64,000 nt of DNA. It comes from Eremomyces bilateralis CBS 781.70 (lineage: Eukaryota > Ascomycota > Dothideomycetes > Eremomycetales > Eremomycetaceae). The translations under genes were made by a program, and so were the position numbers. Within the stretch, counting starts at the first letter, position 1. Each line of letters begins with the position of its first letter. The stretch is from NCBI RefSeq assembly GCF_010015585.1, contig NW_022985104.1, positions 62,001 to 126,000 of the forward strand, written 5' to 3'. Positions 11,501 to 22,861 of the stretch are shown here, in pieces. Below the pieces are notes generated by a model, which searched no databases, was not told where the DNA came from, and saw only the letters and a list, made by a program, of their open reading frames with translations.

Positions 11501-14500
11501 CCGCAGCAACATCGATACTGTTCTCATCAGTGTAGACGCCATTTGCGGACTTTTTGCGGGCTGATCGGAGGTCTACTCGTCCACTTTTGATAGTGATGAG
11601 CCTACTCCAAACATTTTTCAACCCTGGAGTTTCGGCATACAATCTCGCAAATCGAAGCCTTGCAAATGGCGCGGACCATCGGTGCCATCCTGTCTCCAAT
11701 GAAAATATCTGCATCATCAAAGGAGGATCCGCGGGCATCGAAGCCTTGATCTGAATGAATGCAGCTCGGAAATCCAGAGTCACGGTCTCTGTCAACCCCA
11801 TGAAGGCATCGGGGGCTGTAGAGGATTCGTCTGGAGAGCGGGGGTATGACGGCGAGCTAGATATTCCAGATGACTTCTCGGAAACAGGGAAGAGGAACTC
11901 GGATTTCGGCGAAGTAGGAGAGGGGGCGGTTGGAGAGAGAGGGAATGACGAGCTTCGGGAGAAAACGCTGCGAGAGCGTCCGGATTGATTAGATAACGGG
12001 CCGATGAACGTCCGCAGCAATACCATAGTCGCAAGATCCACGGCGAAATGGCGATACAGTGAGTAGTTAATGTAGAGCGCTCGTGTGAAGGAATTGATGT
12101 GCAGGATCGGTCCTTTCCCATCTGTGGAGGTTGAGAAAGCGACCTCAAAGCGAGGAAGCGTCAAAAATGGAGTCGGTTCCCACATCTCTGAGGACTCGAT
12201 AACAAACGCATCGAGGCCGTGCAAGTGTATAGCAAGTCTTCGACCATCGCTTGAGCGTAGATTACGTTTGCGGGGACTTCGGGGCGTTGAAGGCCGGAGC
12301 AGGATGTCTTCCGGGTTGACGGTACGAGAACTTCCTCGCTTTCTGACTATCCGAGCGGATAGTTCATCAGCCTTGTTCGCTTTGTATTCGGCATACCAAC
12401 TTTCGAGGTGAATCGCAACACCTTTAGCGTTGGAGCTGATCTCGGGGTCAATGCCAGCGATCTCAATATTGAAATCAGAGCCCTGAAATTGAGCATTCAT
12501 CAACCAAGAAGGGACGCTTCGGAGAAGACTCGGAGTAGGTTCGTTTAGAGATGCTCGCGGTGCTCGTAGGAAGCGATCATTCTGAATTTGAGAAACAATC
12601 TGGCGGACGCCTTCACTAATTTCCGGACGAACCATATGCACACTGAAGGTTTGAGCGTTGAAACTTGCTATCACCGCGACATCCGGGCTGGCACTGATTT
12701 GTACCTTGGCCTCGAGACTATCGGTAGTCAGTAGACTGTGTTTCTCCCCTTCCGAAGTTTGGTAGTAGAGTTGGTGTGAGGAGATTCGGGAATTCGACGA
12801 TAAGGAATAATGAAGGTCTCCAGCTGCGGAATGTGAAGAGTCGACATCAAGGGAGACAGAAGACATAGCGCTGATTAGAAGATCATATTGATCAGTGCCA
12901 CGCAAGGCTGCATCCATTGGCGGCAGCGTTATACGGACAACCGGTTCGTGGATAGAAATTTTGATGTTGGCCTTGGGTAGCAACCTTGAGATGATGTGCC
13001 TCTGGCGCTTCGCAGGTGCCGAAGTAAATTTTGTCCTCTTCTGATATTTCATCAGAGCGATGATCAGAGGCAAATGTTTCGGATCTAAATCGATCGATGG
13101 GGAAGTAATGACAAGGTTCGCAAACAAGATGTTGGTGTTACGTTCCGCGAAAGTCTTCTCCTCCGAGCCTTGGATGGTCTTCGATGGCAAGGTAGTCCGT
13201 ACGGTTGCTGTGGCCATCGGTACATAGAGCAATCGTTCGGGATGATCGTTCCCGTCGTCGATGCCAACCGAGATCGAGATCGCCGCAATGAGAGCTTGGT
13301 GCGCAATGTCGGAGGGTGAGAAGTACATGAGATGCGCCGGACTCTTGGGATCGAGTCTCATCAGGTCTAATCCAAGCTCTTTCATGGACATGTCTAGGAA
13401 GACGGGCGCACCGGACGATTGAACAGACCGGATCCTCTTTGTCAATCCAAAGAATGTGGTGGCAAATTGGATCTCCTGGATGCCTCTGAGTATGGAGGAC
13501 ACAAATTCCTTAGAGTCAGATACTGTCTGGGAAATAGAGGTTTCTTTGCTGCCAGGGGCATCAAACTCTTCCATCAAATCCGTAAAGGTAATGTCGCTCT
13601 GGCTGTCCTTCAGGTCAAAGCTACCATATGCTCGTCGACAATGCTTAACTCGTTCCGACATGGTCCGCACATCGTCGTATGGTATGGTGACTCTCCCAAG
13701 TTTGAGCCCAATCGATGCATCTCGTAGTCCATCGAGATGCTGGTAAAGAAATCCATGGATGTTCAGATTGCAGTTATCCAGGATCTCGGTACTTTCTTTA
13801 CCCTCAGGCGTGAGGAGTACGCTTCGAAGATTCATAATCCACTCGGCAGGTTTCTTTCCAGCAGATCGGGTCCTTCGATTTTGATAAAGCCGAGCGCGGT
13901 CCACGGTCTTCCGGCGTGTGTCCACAGCCAAAGTGAAGTACGCCATCTGAATTGTCCCAACATCTTCGATAACCACCATGGAGTCTGTCGCGACCAGATC
14001 GAACATTCTAATCCAATGGATTTTTCGATGCATCCGCTTTATTCGCTCTTTCCATTCTGTCAGTCTCTTCCAAAGTCGACTCCGCTCCTCCTCTTCACTC
14101 TCTTCCTCCGGTTCCGGGGATTGTCGGCCTGGTAATGGAGAGTTTGGACGAGATTCGTCATCATCACCGTCGTCCGTAGATCGTAGTAATGCGCCGTTTC
14201 CTCTCCACACTCCCCATCGACTCCGGCCTTTCTTGTTTTTGCTCTTGCCCAGTGTCCGCAGGTCAATAAGAACCTTCAACTCCGTGAATTTTATACTGAT
14301 CCATGTAGGTTGTGCAAATGTGGGGCGATGAATCGCGAACCCTATGCCCCGAATCTCTATCCGCACCCCCTCTTTCGGATTGAAAGCGACGCGCCGGAAG
14401 CCCGAGAAGCCTAGTCGTTGTATCGATATGCCCGTAACGATCCGTAAAAGTGCAAAGAGCACAAAGGTACCCAGGTACGCTAGGATGGCGATACCAAGGA

Positions 14501-14525
14501 GGAATGAGGGTGTTGGAATTGCCAT
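5517..14525 (-). CDS. fmp27: FMP27/Hobbit (BLTP2-type) bridge-like lipid transfer protein
   Basis: Giant protein of about 2963 residues. An N-terminal hydrophobic helix (residues ~8-30) is followed by a long beta-rich body. Two family signatures are visible: the GFWDK block near residue 1433 and the WPPW block (GSAWPPWVPLEVMFEF) near residue 2227, matching the Fmp27 GFWDK and WPPW domains. Family members (yeast Fmp27/Hob1, animal Hobbit/BLTP2) are tube-like lipid carriers anchored in the ER at plasma-membrane contacts; that role is inferred here. The model has exon 1 at 5784-14525, then 5638-5735 and 5517-5568. The introns are 48 nt (GTAAAT..CTAACTCAATCAG) and 69 nt (GTTAGT..CAG). Both keep frame and replace a read-through tail by a basic C-terminus ending LLLGKRFLQH. 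Yeast Fmp27 is a little shorter (about 2600). The first Met gives the N-terminal anchor. Confidence 0.93.
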
Positions 14526-15339
14526 TGTTGGGTCGTCGCTAGGGATGAACTATGGTTCTTGAGTGCCCTTCATGGTGGATATCGGCCGGGGAATCGAATA
14601 ATCTGGATGGGAGACAAAGGTCGGATGCGCCGCGCCGAGTGGTCACGGCGAGCGTGTAATCCTCCACCGGAAGTTCCACCATTCCCCTTCAAGGCTTGTG
14701 TTGCAGGTGGGTCTTCAGCACCATTCGACGATGCTGGGGAGAAGTATCACGTCTTGACCTGGTTCAGGTCCCAACTAACGATACGCGACAAGGGGGTCTT
14801 CATATAACAAGGTCCCCAAGGAGAGGTATGTCGAAGGAATTGGTTTAGAGAGAGTGAAGGTCAAGGCTTCCGCGAATGACTGTGGTATTCGCAAACCGAA
14901 GCCGACCGGACATCAGATTGTTGAATGGTTCGGAGGAGCTGATGATATCCGTCAGGCATCATTCTTGAAATCTCACTGATGCCCCAGGCATTCATTCCTC
15001 CGCTGGCTCAAGCTCTGCGCCCTCTGGGGACCGAGCTTCCGTTCTTAGGCTCTGACGGTTCTGTGGGGTTTGTCAGCTTGGGCCACATCGTATTCCGTAC
15101 CTCCGTACCAATGAATGACGAGGACATATAGCCACGTGACTGTGTTTGTGCCCTGTAGCCTTGTGGACTTGAATATCAGACGAGCTTGCTTTTTCAAGTT
15201 TCATCATCATTCTCCAGTATTCCTACGTCAAGAAGTCCAGTTTTGTGCGTACCTACATAAAAATCGAAGGCAATTAGGCAAAGACGAATGTTGAAAGTCA
15301 AACATTCCTTTGTAAAATCCATTAGCTATCACAAGCTAG
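14526..15339. promoter_or_regulatory. Divergent intergenic region (fmp27 / 316-aa gene)
   Basis: About 0.8 kb separates the start codons of two divergent genes, so it must hold both promoters. No further ORF or RNA gene is supported. I did not identify a specific factor-binding site with confidence. Confidence 0.5.
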
Positions 15340-16290
15340 ATGGCTCTGAACGCGTATGAGGCGCGTCGCGCCGAACAGATTTCCCGAAACAAACGACTTC
15401 TTAATGACCTGGGACTTGATAAACCTCAGGAACAGGCTACATCCAGTCACAGACCTGCGAAGAAGAGGAGGTTTGATTCTGGCGTTCCGTCAGACCCTGC
15501 CCGAAGTTCTACAAGACTGTCAACTGCCCGGTGGAGGCCGAACTCTGCAGAGCTAGGACACGAAGCAGGCTCTGATGCGGGTCATCGTCCATCATCGGCT
15601 ACGAGGATGCCAGTGTCCGCCTCTTCGCATTATCCAATATCGAAAGAGCAGCTGGATGAAATCCGATTAGGTTGGACTACGTGGACTGCAACAGAGCCTA
15701 GGCCTACACGAGATGCGAGCGGGACACTCCATTTCGCGTCTCATCCGGACTTCCAGCCCAATAAATCCCCATCCGAAATTCTTCGCGAAGGCTCCTTCGG
15801 AGGGACGTACTTCCGGCCTCTTTACTCGAAAGCGCTAGGGACTACCATTTCGGACGACTGGCGCGAACTTCCTTCTTCCTGGGTTAAAGGACTAAACATT
15901 TCAAAGTTTCTAACGAGTTCAGAATACGATCCGACGATCAATAAGTTCGGCGTCGCGTGTGGTCAGAGCATCGAAGAATGGGAGGCGGCCGGGTGGATTC
16001 ACCACCAGTACGATGTTCGTGGATGGCTTCAGTGGTATTGTCGCTTCTTCATGGGCAGACGATGTGACGATGATGAGTGGCAAATCGGCCGGTGGATGAG
16101 ATGCGCTGGGGATACGGGACGCTGGAAAAGAGCGCTTCTGAAGAACTATGTGGCGATGGGCGTCAGGAATGTCGCGGACGAGGGCCTTGACGAAGCGGAG
16201 AGTGTCAGTCCCGTGATACACCAGACTTGTCACCACTGGGCCTTCGAGGCTAAGCAGCCTATCCTCGACGAGTTCTGGGAAACGCAATAG
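15340..16290 (+). CDS. Conserved fungal protein of unknown function (316 aa)
   Basis: Single-exon ORF of 316 residues. The first ~100 residues are polar and probably disordered, with a basic cluster (PAKKRRFDS, residues ~39-47) that could be a nuclear signal. The C-terminal half is compact and rich in Trp and Cys, with blocks such as EEWEAAGWIHHQYDVRGWLQ and YCRFFMGRRCDDDEWQIGRW. I have a sense of similar proteins in many fungi, sometimes loosely annotated after HET-E, but there is no WD40, NACHT or HET domain here, so I do not transfer that name. The start Met is the first in frame and gives an N-terminus without a signal peptide. Function unknown. Confidence 0.8.
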   Translation: MALNAYEARRAEQISRNKRLLNDLGLDKPQEQATSSHRPAKKRRFDSGVPSDPARSSTRLSTARWRPNSAELGHEAGSDAGHRPSSATRMPVSASSHYPISKEQLDEIRLGWTTWTATEPRPTRDASGTLHFASHPDFQPNKSPSEILREGSFGGTYFRPLYSKALGTTISDDWRELPSSWVKGLNISKFLTSSEYDPTINKFGVACGQSIEEWEAAGWIHHQYDVRGWLQWYCRFFMGRRCDDDEWQIGRWMRCAGDTGRWKRALLKNYVAMGVRNVADEGLDEAESVSPVIHQTCHHWAFEAKQPILDEFWETQ

Positions 16291-16570
16291 TAGGTAACGA
16301 TTCAAGGGTATGGACATTCATTTCCATACTAATACTATAATTGAACATGAATTTGCTTGGGTGGTCGGTTGGGTCATAGGTCACACCATTGTATCACGGC
16401 GACGTGGGTTCAACGATTTCTTTCATCTACTTCACTATGTGGTCTCCTAGTCTGATCCATGGCCGGCAATCTATGCTTGCCCTGCTGCCGCTTTAGTATG
16501 GCTTCTATTTCAGATACTTTTTGCTTTTCCTTACTTCCTCCTTTATGAACCGCCTCCCATCTTGGGCCCT

Positions 16571-16934
16571 CTATGCGCCATCAATTTCTACCTTCGATTT
16601 GTAGAAAGCGACATATCCTTTGATACTCAGCGCCTTCTCTTTCGGATCGGGATAGTACCAAGCGGCATCTTCCAACACTTCGTCTCCGACCTTGATAGTG
16701 TAGTATGACGCTATCCCTTTCCAGGGACAAAACGTGGTGGTTTTAGTCTCCGTGAAGTGGGCGGTTTTCAGGCTCTCCGGCGGAAACTGAGATCTGTCAG
16801 CACGGAGAGATGGGCGAATCTAAGCATGAGTCTGGTACACTCACGTATATGTTCGACTCAACGACCTCGTACTTTTCAGAGGCGGCAATGATTATGCCGT
16901 TGATCTTTGCGGTAACGTGGCCGGACTTCGACAT
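16571..16934 (-). CDS. DUF427 domain protein (101 aa, two exons)
   Basis: Exon 1 is 16845-16934 and exon 2 is 16571-16786. A 58-nt intron (GTGAGT..CTGACAGATCTCAG) joins them in phase 0. The 101-residue product is essentially one DUF427 domain, with the hallmark blocks FCPWKGIASYYTIKVGD, AAWYYPDP and IKGYVAFYK in order. DUF427 proteins are common in bacteria and in fungi. Their biochemical role is not established, although some occur fused to nucleotidyltransferase-like or amidase proteins. No signal peptide or membrane segment. Both exons are intact, and the splice site is supported by continuity of the domain across it. It lies tail to tail with the 316-residue gene upstream. Confidence 0.88.
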
Positions 16935-18469
16935 CGTGGTTACAGGTTATCTGGTGTACAACGTTGGAGTAAAGCTGGATTCTAAGTTGGATAAATGTAA
17001 AGAAGAAGTCCACTCGAACAAAGATTCAGAACTATCGCTCGTTCCAATTATATCTAATTCACATCATCATGGATAATTTGATGCGATGATGCTTACGAAT
17101 CGAGCATCGACGAATCAACCAATCAGACGGCCAAGCAGGATTAATAATCGACTGAGAACTGTACATCCATCTTGTTGATCATACTTTGCTCTTGATGTCT
17201 ACCATTTGAATGCTTGTTGGAACCCTTCTTAATTCTAACTTCAGCCTCTTGTGCTCCCTCAGGTAAGCGATTAAACCAGTTTATCACAATTTGGGACCTT
17301 AGGTAAGTACCACGCTCATCATCCACATCGAGCTTAGAATCCGAATCCAACGGATGTCCTCAGGGAATGCTGTATCACAGAAATTGACGTTAAGTGCTTT
17401 TCGGAGATTTGCTTATGAGTACTCTATCTATTTCATACTACATTTCTTGGATTGACAAGCAGATCCGAATGACTCTTTTGCCCAAAAATATTGATGACTC
17501 TTGCTTCTATGTCGTACAAAGATGACCGCTCACAGGACAGTTCAGGCTAGGAAATGCTATAATGCAGCAATCCGTGGAACAGGAATACTGAAAGCTTCAT
17601 AATAGTTCTGAGGTTAGTGTATACCGCAGGACGGATACTCAACATCAGATGCATCGTGCATGGATTATGCAACACCTTGAACTGACGCGGGGTGGCGGCT
17701 TAAGCTTCACAGGACGGCCGCCACAGCCATTCTGCGAACAGCACATGTCCCTCTACGGCGTGAGAGCACTTTTGAGCACATTTCTTCCATTTTTGAGCCA
17801 ATCGCCATTTGCATCTCATTTCAACTGCAACGAAGCCTGGAATTATGAATAGCAGAGTATTGCCCTGAGCTCTGGAGTGGCACGGTCTTACCGAACAGTA
17901 TACCCAGCACTCACTTCCAATTTTTCGGAGTGGTGATAGATCATTGGGGTTAGTTGTGGTCGAACTTTGCGGAAATCCTGGTCTCGGAGTGTGCCGAGCA
18001 ATGTTGAATGGACCGTCGCAGTAGCTTTGTGTCCAAACCAGGGCTTTCCATGCCACAAGGCAATTGCAGTGGTCTGTACTGCAGCTTCAGTTAAGCAACT
18101 TCACGATCCACATTCGGTGGAGTGAGCGTGGGCGACTCCTGCCATAACTGAATGGAGCTGGATTGAGCACAATAAGTCTTGGCTCCCGCATGTGTATTGT
18201 CAAGGACCCCCGGCATATATGTAGGTATGTTTTCCCAACCGCCATCTGCTTTCCGGTTCACCTCACTTGATGTTTACATCGAACATAACTTCACTCCTCC
18301 AGCTTCATTCTAACTTCGCACACTTGGAACGAACATTCACGTACTCCAAATATCTATTTTGCCAAGATCTTTTTGCCGAGAACTTTCACAAGTAACAACC
18401 GAAGTATTCACTGCCACTGAAGTCACTGTCAGCTTGACTTCCTCACGGACGAACCGATTCCCAAGAACC
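16935..18469. other. Intergenic, 1.5 kb, no gene supported
   Basis: Scattered short ORFs on both strands (for example 17700-18056 minus, 17141-17350 minus) have no recognisable domain. The right part must contain the promoter of the copper transporter. A near match to a copper-regulator-like TGAGCA motif near 17770 is too weak to call. Confidence 0.4.
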
Positions 18470-19354
18470 ATGTCGATGTCGATGAGCTCAATGGTCGGAA
18501 TGGACCATGGAGACATGGCCATGTCATCTACTGCATCCGCTGCTGCTGCTACTATGACTGCTAAGGCCATGGGGGGAATGAGCATGGGCGGCGGAAGTAG
18601 CTGCAAGATCTCGGTATGTATCTCCTTTATCCTTAGGCGTGGACTGAAAGCTAACGCCCTCCACGATGTTGTGGAATTGGAATGTTAGTAAGTGATTCCC
18701 TTGAATCCAATACGATGTTTCCGCTCCACCCGCTAGCTCCGTGAATTGGCGGTAAAGCCAAGGACCATATACATGTACTGATTCTGCCAACAGTGGACGC
18801 CTGCTTCCTTTCAAAATCCTGGCACATCACCTCCAAGGGCATGTTTGCCGGAAGCTGCATCGGTGTCATCCTTCTAGTCATGGTTCTTGAACTTCTGAGG
18901 CGCCTCGGCAAGGAGTACGACCGCCTGATCCTCCGACAGCACCAAACCGCCATCGGAATCGCGCCTGCCTGCCCCAACCCTGTAGCTGCCGGGAGCGACG
19001 CCGAGAGCGACCCGAAGAACACTGCTGTCACCGGAGCCGCAGCCGTAGGGGCTGTGACCGCCTGTACCGGGCCGACGGCGACCTTCAGGCCTAACGTCTT
19101 GCAGCAGGCGATCCGTGCGCTCTTGCATATGCTCCAATTCGCCGTGGCGTACTTCGTCATGCTGTTGGCGATGTATTACAATGGTTATATAATCATCTGC
19201 ATCTTCATCGGTGCGTTCATTGGCAGCTTTTTGTTCAGCTGGGAGGCGGTTTCATTTGGGTAAGACCCCGTTTCCGCGTCTATTCTGCTACCGTGCAGTC
19301 CGCTAACAGTTCTTCAGCGGACCAAAGGAAGAAGTCACGGTGTGTTGTGGTTGA
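18470..19354 (+). CDS. Ctr-family high-affinity copper transporter
   Basis: About 227 residues. The N-terminus is Met/His-rich (MSMSMSSMVGMDHGDMAM, later MGGMSMGGG), typical of extracellular copper capture. Three membrane segments follow. The first starts after MLWNWN and spans the CIGVILLVMVLELL region. The second contains the MLLAM (M-x3-M) motif and the third a GAFIG (G-x3-G) packing motif. The C-terminus ends VTVCCG, a Cys pair that hands copper to chaperones. Exons: 18470-18613, 18651-18687, 18794-19259 and 19318-19354. Introns 2 and 3 have strong signals. The first, at 37 nt, is unusually short, so the join before LTPSTMLWNWN is the least certain part. The Met at 18470 is preferred over an in-frame upstream Met at 18359 because it begins the Met-rich tract. 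Family role: Cu(I) uptake at the plasma membrane as a trimer. Confidence 0.9.
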
Positions 19355-20449
19355 TCTTGAGTCCCGGGACCGTCGAATTTACCGGAGCTTGAACCAATTT
19401 CGCCATTCCAGTGAGCAATCGTATTCTTAAGCTAGTCCAAACGGATCGGGTTCAGTATGAGTTAATTCTTGCATTATGAGGGATGGACTGCAGCATCCCA
19501 CTTCTCATCTGAGATTCCAGTATCCGAATACCTTGACCCCACGCATCCGAGTTTTAACAGAGAGCGGCAACATTCTGATAGCAATGGACGTCTAACCCAG
19601 CAAACTTTATGAGTCGTGAATTTCGATACAGCCCGGCTTGATCTTGAATTGCGGGTTGACGTCCCTGAAACACGGCTTCGGTCTCCCAGATGATAAGTTC
19701 AATTGCCTAAAAGAATCGTTCTGCCTCGTCTTGGTGATCTCTCTCCTCAATGCACTGGCCGCACTGCTCTGTCTTGAGCGATGGTTCTGTAGTGATAGGG
19801 GATGTTTTGGCCTTGTAGCCTTGTGGCCTCGCCTGCGCGCCAGCGCTCCCCGCCCACACACCAACTTGTATCCCTACCTCCACCCCACCCCTACTCAGGG
19901 GAAAGATTTCATCATCCCGATCTCTTGACCATTCTTACATATCATCGCAATAAAATTGCGTTCCCAGCCTGTTTTCTAAGCCTATCTACGCTTGATTGTA
20001 CTGCGTGACAAAGGTCCTATGAACGCATGCATTGATCCTCGCTCCAACAAGGATGATGTTGCAACTGACCGTTGACGGCCAGGGGACGAATCTGATGACC
20101 TTCCATGTCGAGACGACTAGAGTATGGATCTGCAACCCGTCAGGTACAAGCTCCCTGTACTATCTATCATCAAATTTGAAATACAATCCTCGCGATATCC
20201 GCTGCATAGGTAGCTTCCTACAATGGATTCCTTGGCCATGGAAGCTGGTCTGGCGCTGGGGAGATAGGATTGCGCGATTCCGACGATTAATTTGCTGCAG
20301 TGATATGCGACTTCCCATCTTGCCGGTATCACTTGTGATTGAGGTAGGACACCCGATCTGCCATCATTCAAAAGAGCTGGGATTCCTCAACATGTTTGGT
20401 GCTCTATTCGGTTTCGTCAAATTTCCGACTGAAGGTTTATCTACCCAAA
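19355..20449. other. Intergenic, 1.1 kb
   Basis: No convincing gene. The part before 20450 has pyrimidine-rich stretches (CCTACCTCCACCCCACCCC near 19876) as often seen upstream of fungal start sites, and should contain the promoter of the peptidase gene. Confidence 0.4.
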
Positions 20450-22814
20450 ATGATTACTTCAGCCATTCCCCTCGTTCTCGTTCTGATTTCTAGTCTTGTC
20501 CATGCCATAGACTCCCCGCAAGACCAAAACAAGCTCCTGTCATTCAACGAAACCGTGGTGACCCAAACCCTGCGTGCAGAACGGGCCTCTTATGACTGGG
20601 TCTCTACAGGAGAGGATGGAGAATATATCACGAGCCAAAACGGAAACCTGGTGATCGAGAATGTCGCATCGAACAAGTCGGAAGTATGGCTGTCGTCGGT
20701 CCAAATCCCCGAGGACTACTGGGAATACTGGATCAAGCCGGACGCGACGAAGGTCCTATGGGCGGTTAATTATACGAAGCAGTATCGCTATTCATATTTT
20801 GCCTCGTACCTCGTCCTTGACGTCGCAAGTGGCATCACAGAACCTCTTGTGGACGACCAAATCGGAGACATCCAGTACGCTACGTGGAGCCCGACCGATG
20901 ATGTGATCGCATTCGTCCGAGGGAATGATCTATATGTCTGGGATGCCGGCAATGTCACCCAGGTCACCTTCGACGGCGGCCCAGACACGTTCAACGGCGT
21001 CCCCGACTGGGTCTACGAGGAAGAAATTCTCGGCGACCGACACTCTCTGTGGTTCAGCCCCGATGGTGACAAGCTCGCCTATCTCGCCTTCAATGAGACT
21101 GGCGTTGAAACGTTCACGGTGCCCTATTATATGGACGGCGAAGATGCGCCGCCATATCTACGAGAGCTTGACCTTCGATACCCAAAGGTTGGAACGAAGA
21201 ATCCCACCGTCTCGTTTAATGTCTTGGATCTGGGTACATTCAGAGCCACCAGGTTCCCCACTGATGTTTTTCCAGTCGACGACTTCATTATCGGCGAGGT
21301 TGCATGGCTCGCGTCAGAGCACGCATATGTCGCCTATCGCGCTTATAATCGCGTTCAGGATCACGAGAAAATCGTGCTGGTCAACGCTGTAACCCTGGGA
21401 AGTACAATAACGCGTGAAAGACAGGTCGAAGAAGGGTGGCTAGATAACAACTTAGCCATTCAGTTCGTTGGAGCGGTCAGTTCCAATTCGACCTACCGCA
21501 ATGGCACTGAATACCATGTTGATCTTTCTGATTCTTCTGGATACAACCACCTCTACCTTTTCTCTGTTCAGGCTGGGAAAGCCATTCCCCTCACTTCAGG
21601 GGACTGGGAAGTTACAGGTGAGTGGCACATCCTAGGACCCGGAGACCACAATACTAACTTGAGCGATAGATATTCTTAAGGTCGATACTGCTCGGTCGTT
21701 GATCTATTACCGGTCTACGGAGCATCATAGTACAGAACGTCATATCTTCTCTATCAACTATCAGACACTCGAAAAAAAGCCTCTCGTCGACCCAAATGAG
21801 CCCGCTGTCTGGTCGGCATCCTTCAGCAGTGGAGGGGGCTTCTATCTGCTTTCCTACCTAGGCCCAGACGTTCCCTATCAAGAGCTCTACTCCATCAACT
21901 CAACCAAACCACTCCGGACCGTGACGTCTAATGCGGCACTGGCCGAAGCACTGAGGGGATACAAGCTCCCAAAGATCTCCTACTTTGAGCTTGAGCATCC
22001 GTCCGGTGTGACTCTAAATGTCATGCAAAGACTCCCAGCAGATTTCAATCCCCACAAAAAATACCCAGTCCTTTCTCATCCATATGGTGGACCCGGTTCG
22101 CAGAGCGTGAGCAAGTCGTTCCAGCCACTTACATGGGAAGCGTACATCGCGTCCGACCCGGAGCTTCAGTACGCCACGTGGATCATCGACAATCGCGGGA
22201 CCGGATATAAAGGCCGGGCATTCCGTGGTATTGTGACGAAGCAGCTGGGCAAACTGGAAGCTGAAGACCAAGTCTGGGCGGTGCAAGAGCTCTTGAAAAA
22301 GAATAGCTGGGCAGATCCAGAGAAGATAGTGCAGTTTGGTTGGTCATTTGGGGCGTATCTTACGGCCAAGGTCGTCGAGCTTGACTCCGGTGTGATTTCG
22401 CTTGGTCTAATCACAGCCCCGGTAAGTGATTGGCGGTTCTACGACAGCATGTACACCGAGCGATACATGAAGACTCCTGAACTGAACCCAGGAGGTTACG
22501 AAGAGACTGCCGTAGAAAAGGTCGATGGTTTTAAGAACATCGCAGGAGGAATATTGATTCAACATGGCACTGGAGATGACAATGTGCACTTCGCTAATTC
22601 TGCTGTTCTCGTCGATACGTTGATCTCAGGGGGTATCAGTCCGGAAAAGATGCAGGTGCAGTGGCTCACGGACAGCGACCATAGCATTGTGTTTCACGGA
22701 GGCAACTTGTTCCTTTACAAGCAGCTCACGAAGAAGCTGTACGAGGAGAAAAAGAGAGTCAGTCCAAGTGGAGGCCACTCATGGAGCAAAAGAGCTGCTC
22801 CGCTTTCCGCATGA
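20450..22814 (+). CDS. dpp4: Secreted dipeptidyl peptidase IV (S9B)
   Basis: 770 residues, close to the ~765 of Aspergillus DPP IV. Start chosen at 20450 because it begins a signal peptide ([19 protein letters not shown]); the upstream in-frame Met would bury it. Exons 20450-21617 and 21670-22814, with a 52-nt intron (GTGAGT..ACTAACTTGAGCGATAG) joining at WEVT/DILK. The beta-propeller holds the double-Glu motif ([10 protein letters not shown]) that binds the substrate N-terminus. The hydrolase domain has the oxyanion YGGPG motif and the triad Ser615 (GWSFG), Asp692 ([10 protein letters not shown]) and His727 (SDHSI). It cleaves X-Pro/X-Ala dipeptides outside the cell. Odd point: the nucleophile elbow is GWSFGAYL where fungal enzymes usually have GWSYGGYL. 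Several Asn-X-Ser/Thr sites fit secretion. Confidence 0.96.
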
Positions 22815-22861
22815 TCATTAGATATATCTTAGCCCCGCAATCAAGAAAGCGAATATATTGT

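Noticed and set aside
17760-17790. Copper-regulator-like TGAGCA motif upstream of the Ctr gene
   Set aside because: It differs from the consensus and is about 0.7 kb from the start; no second site supports it.
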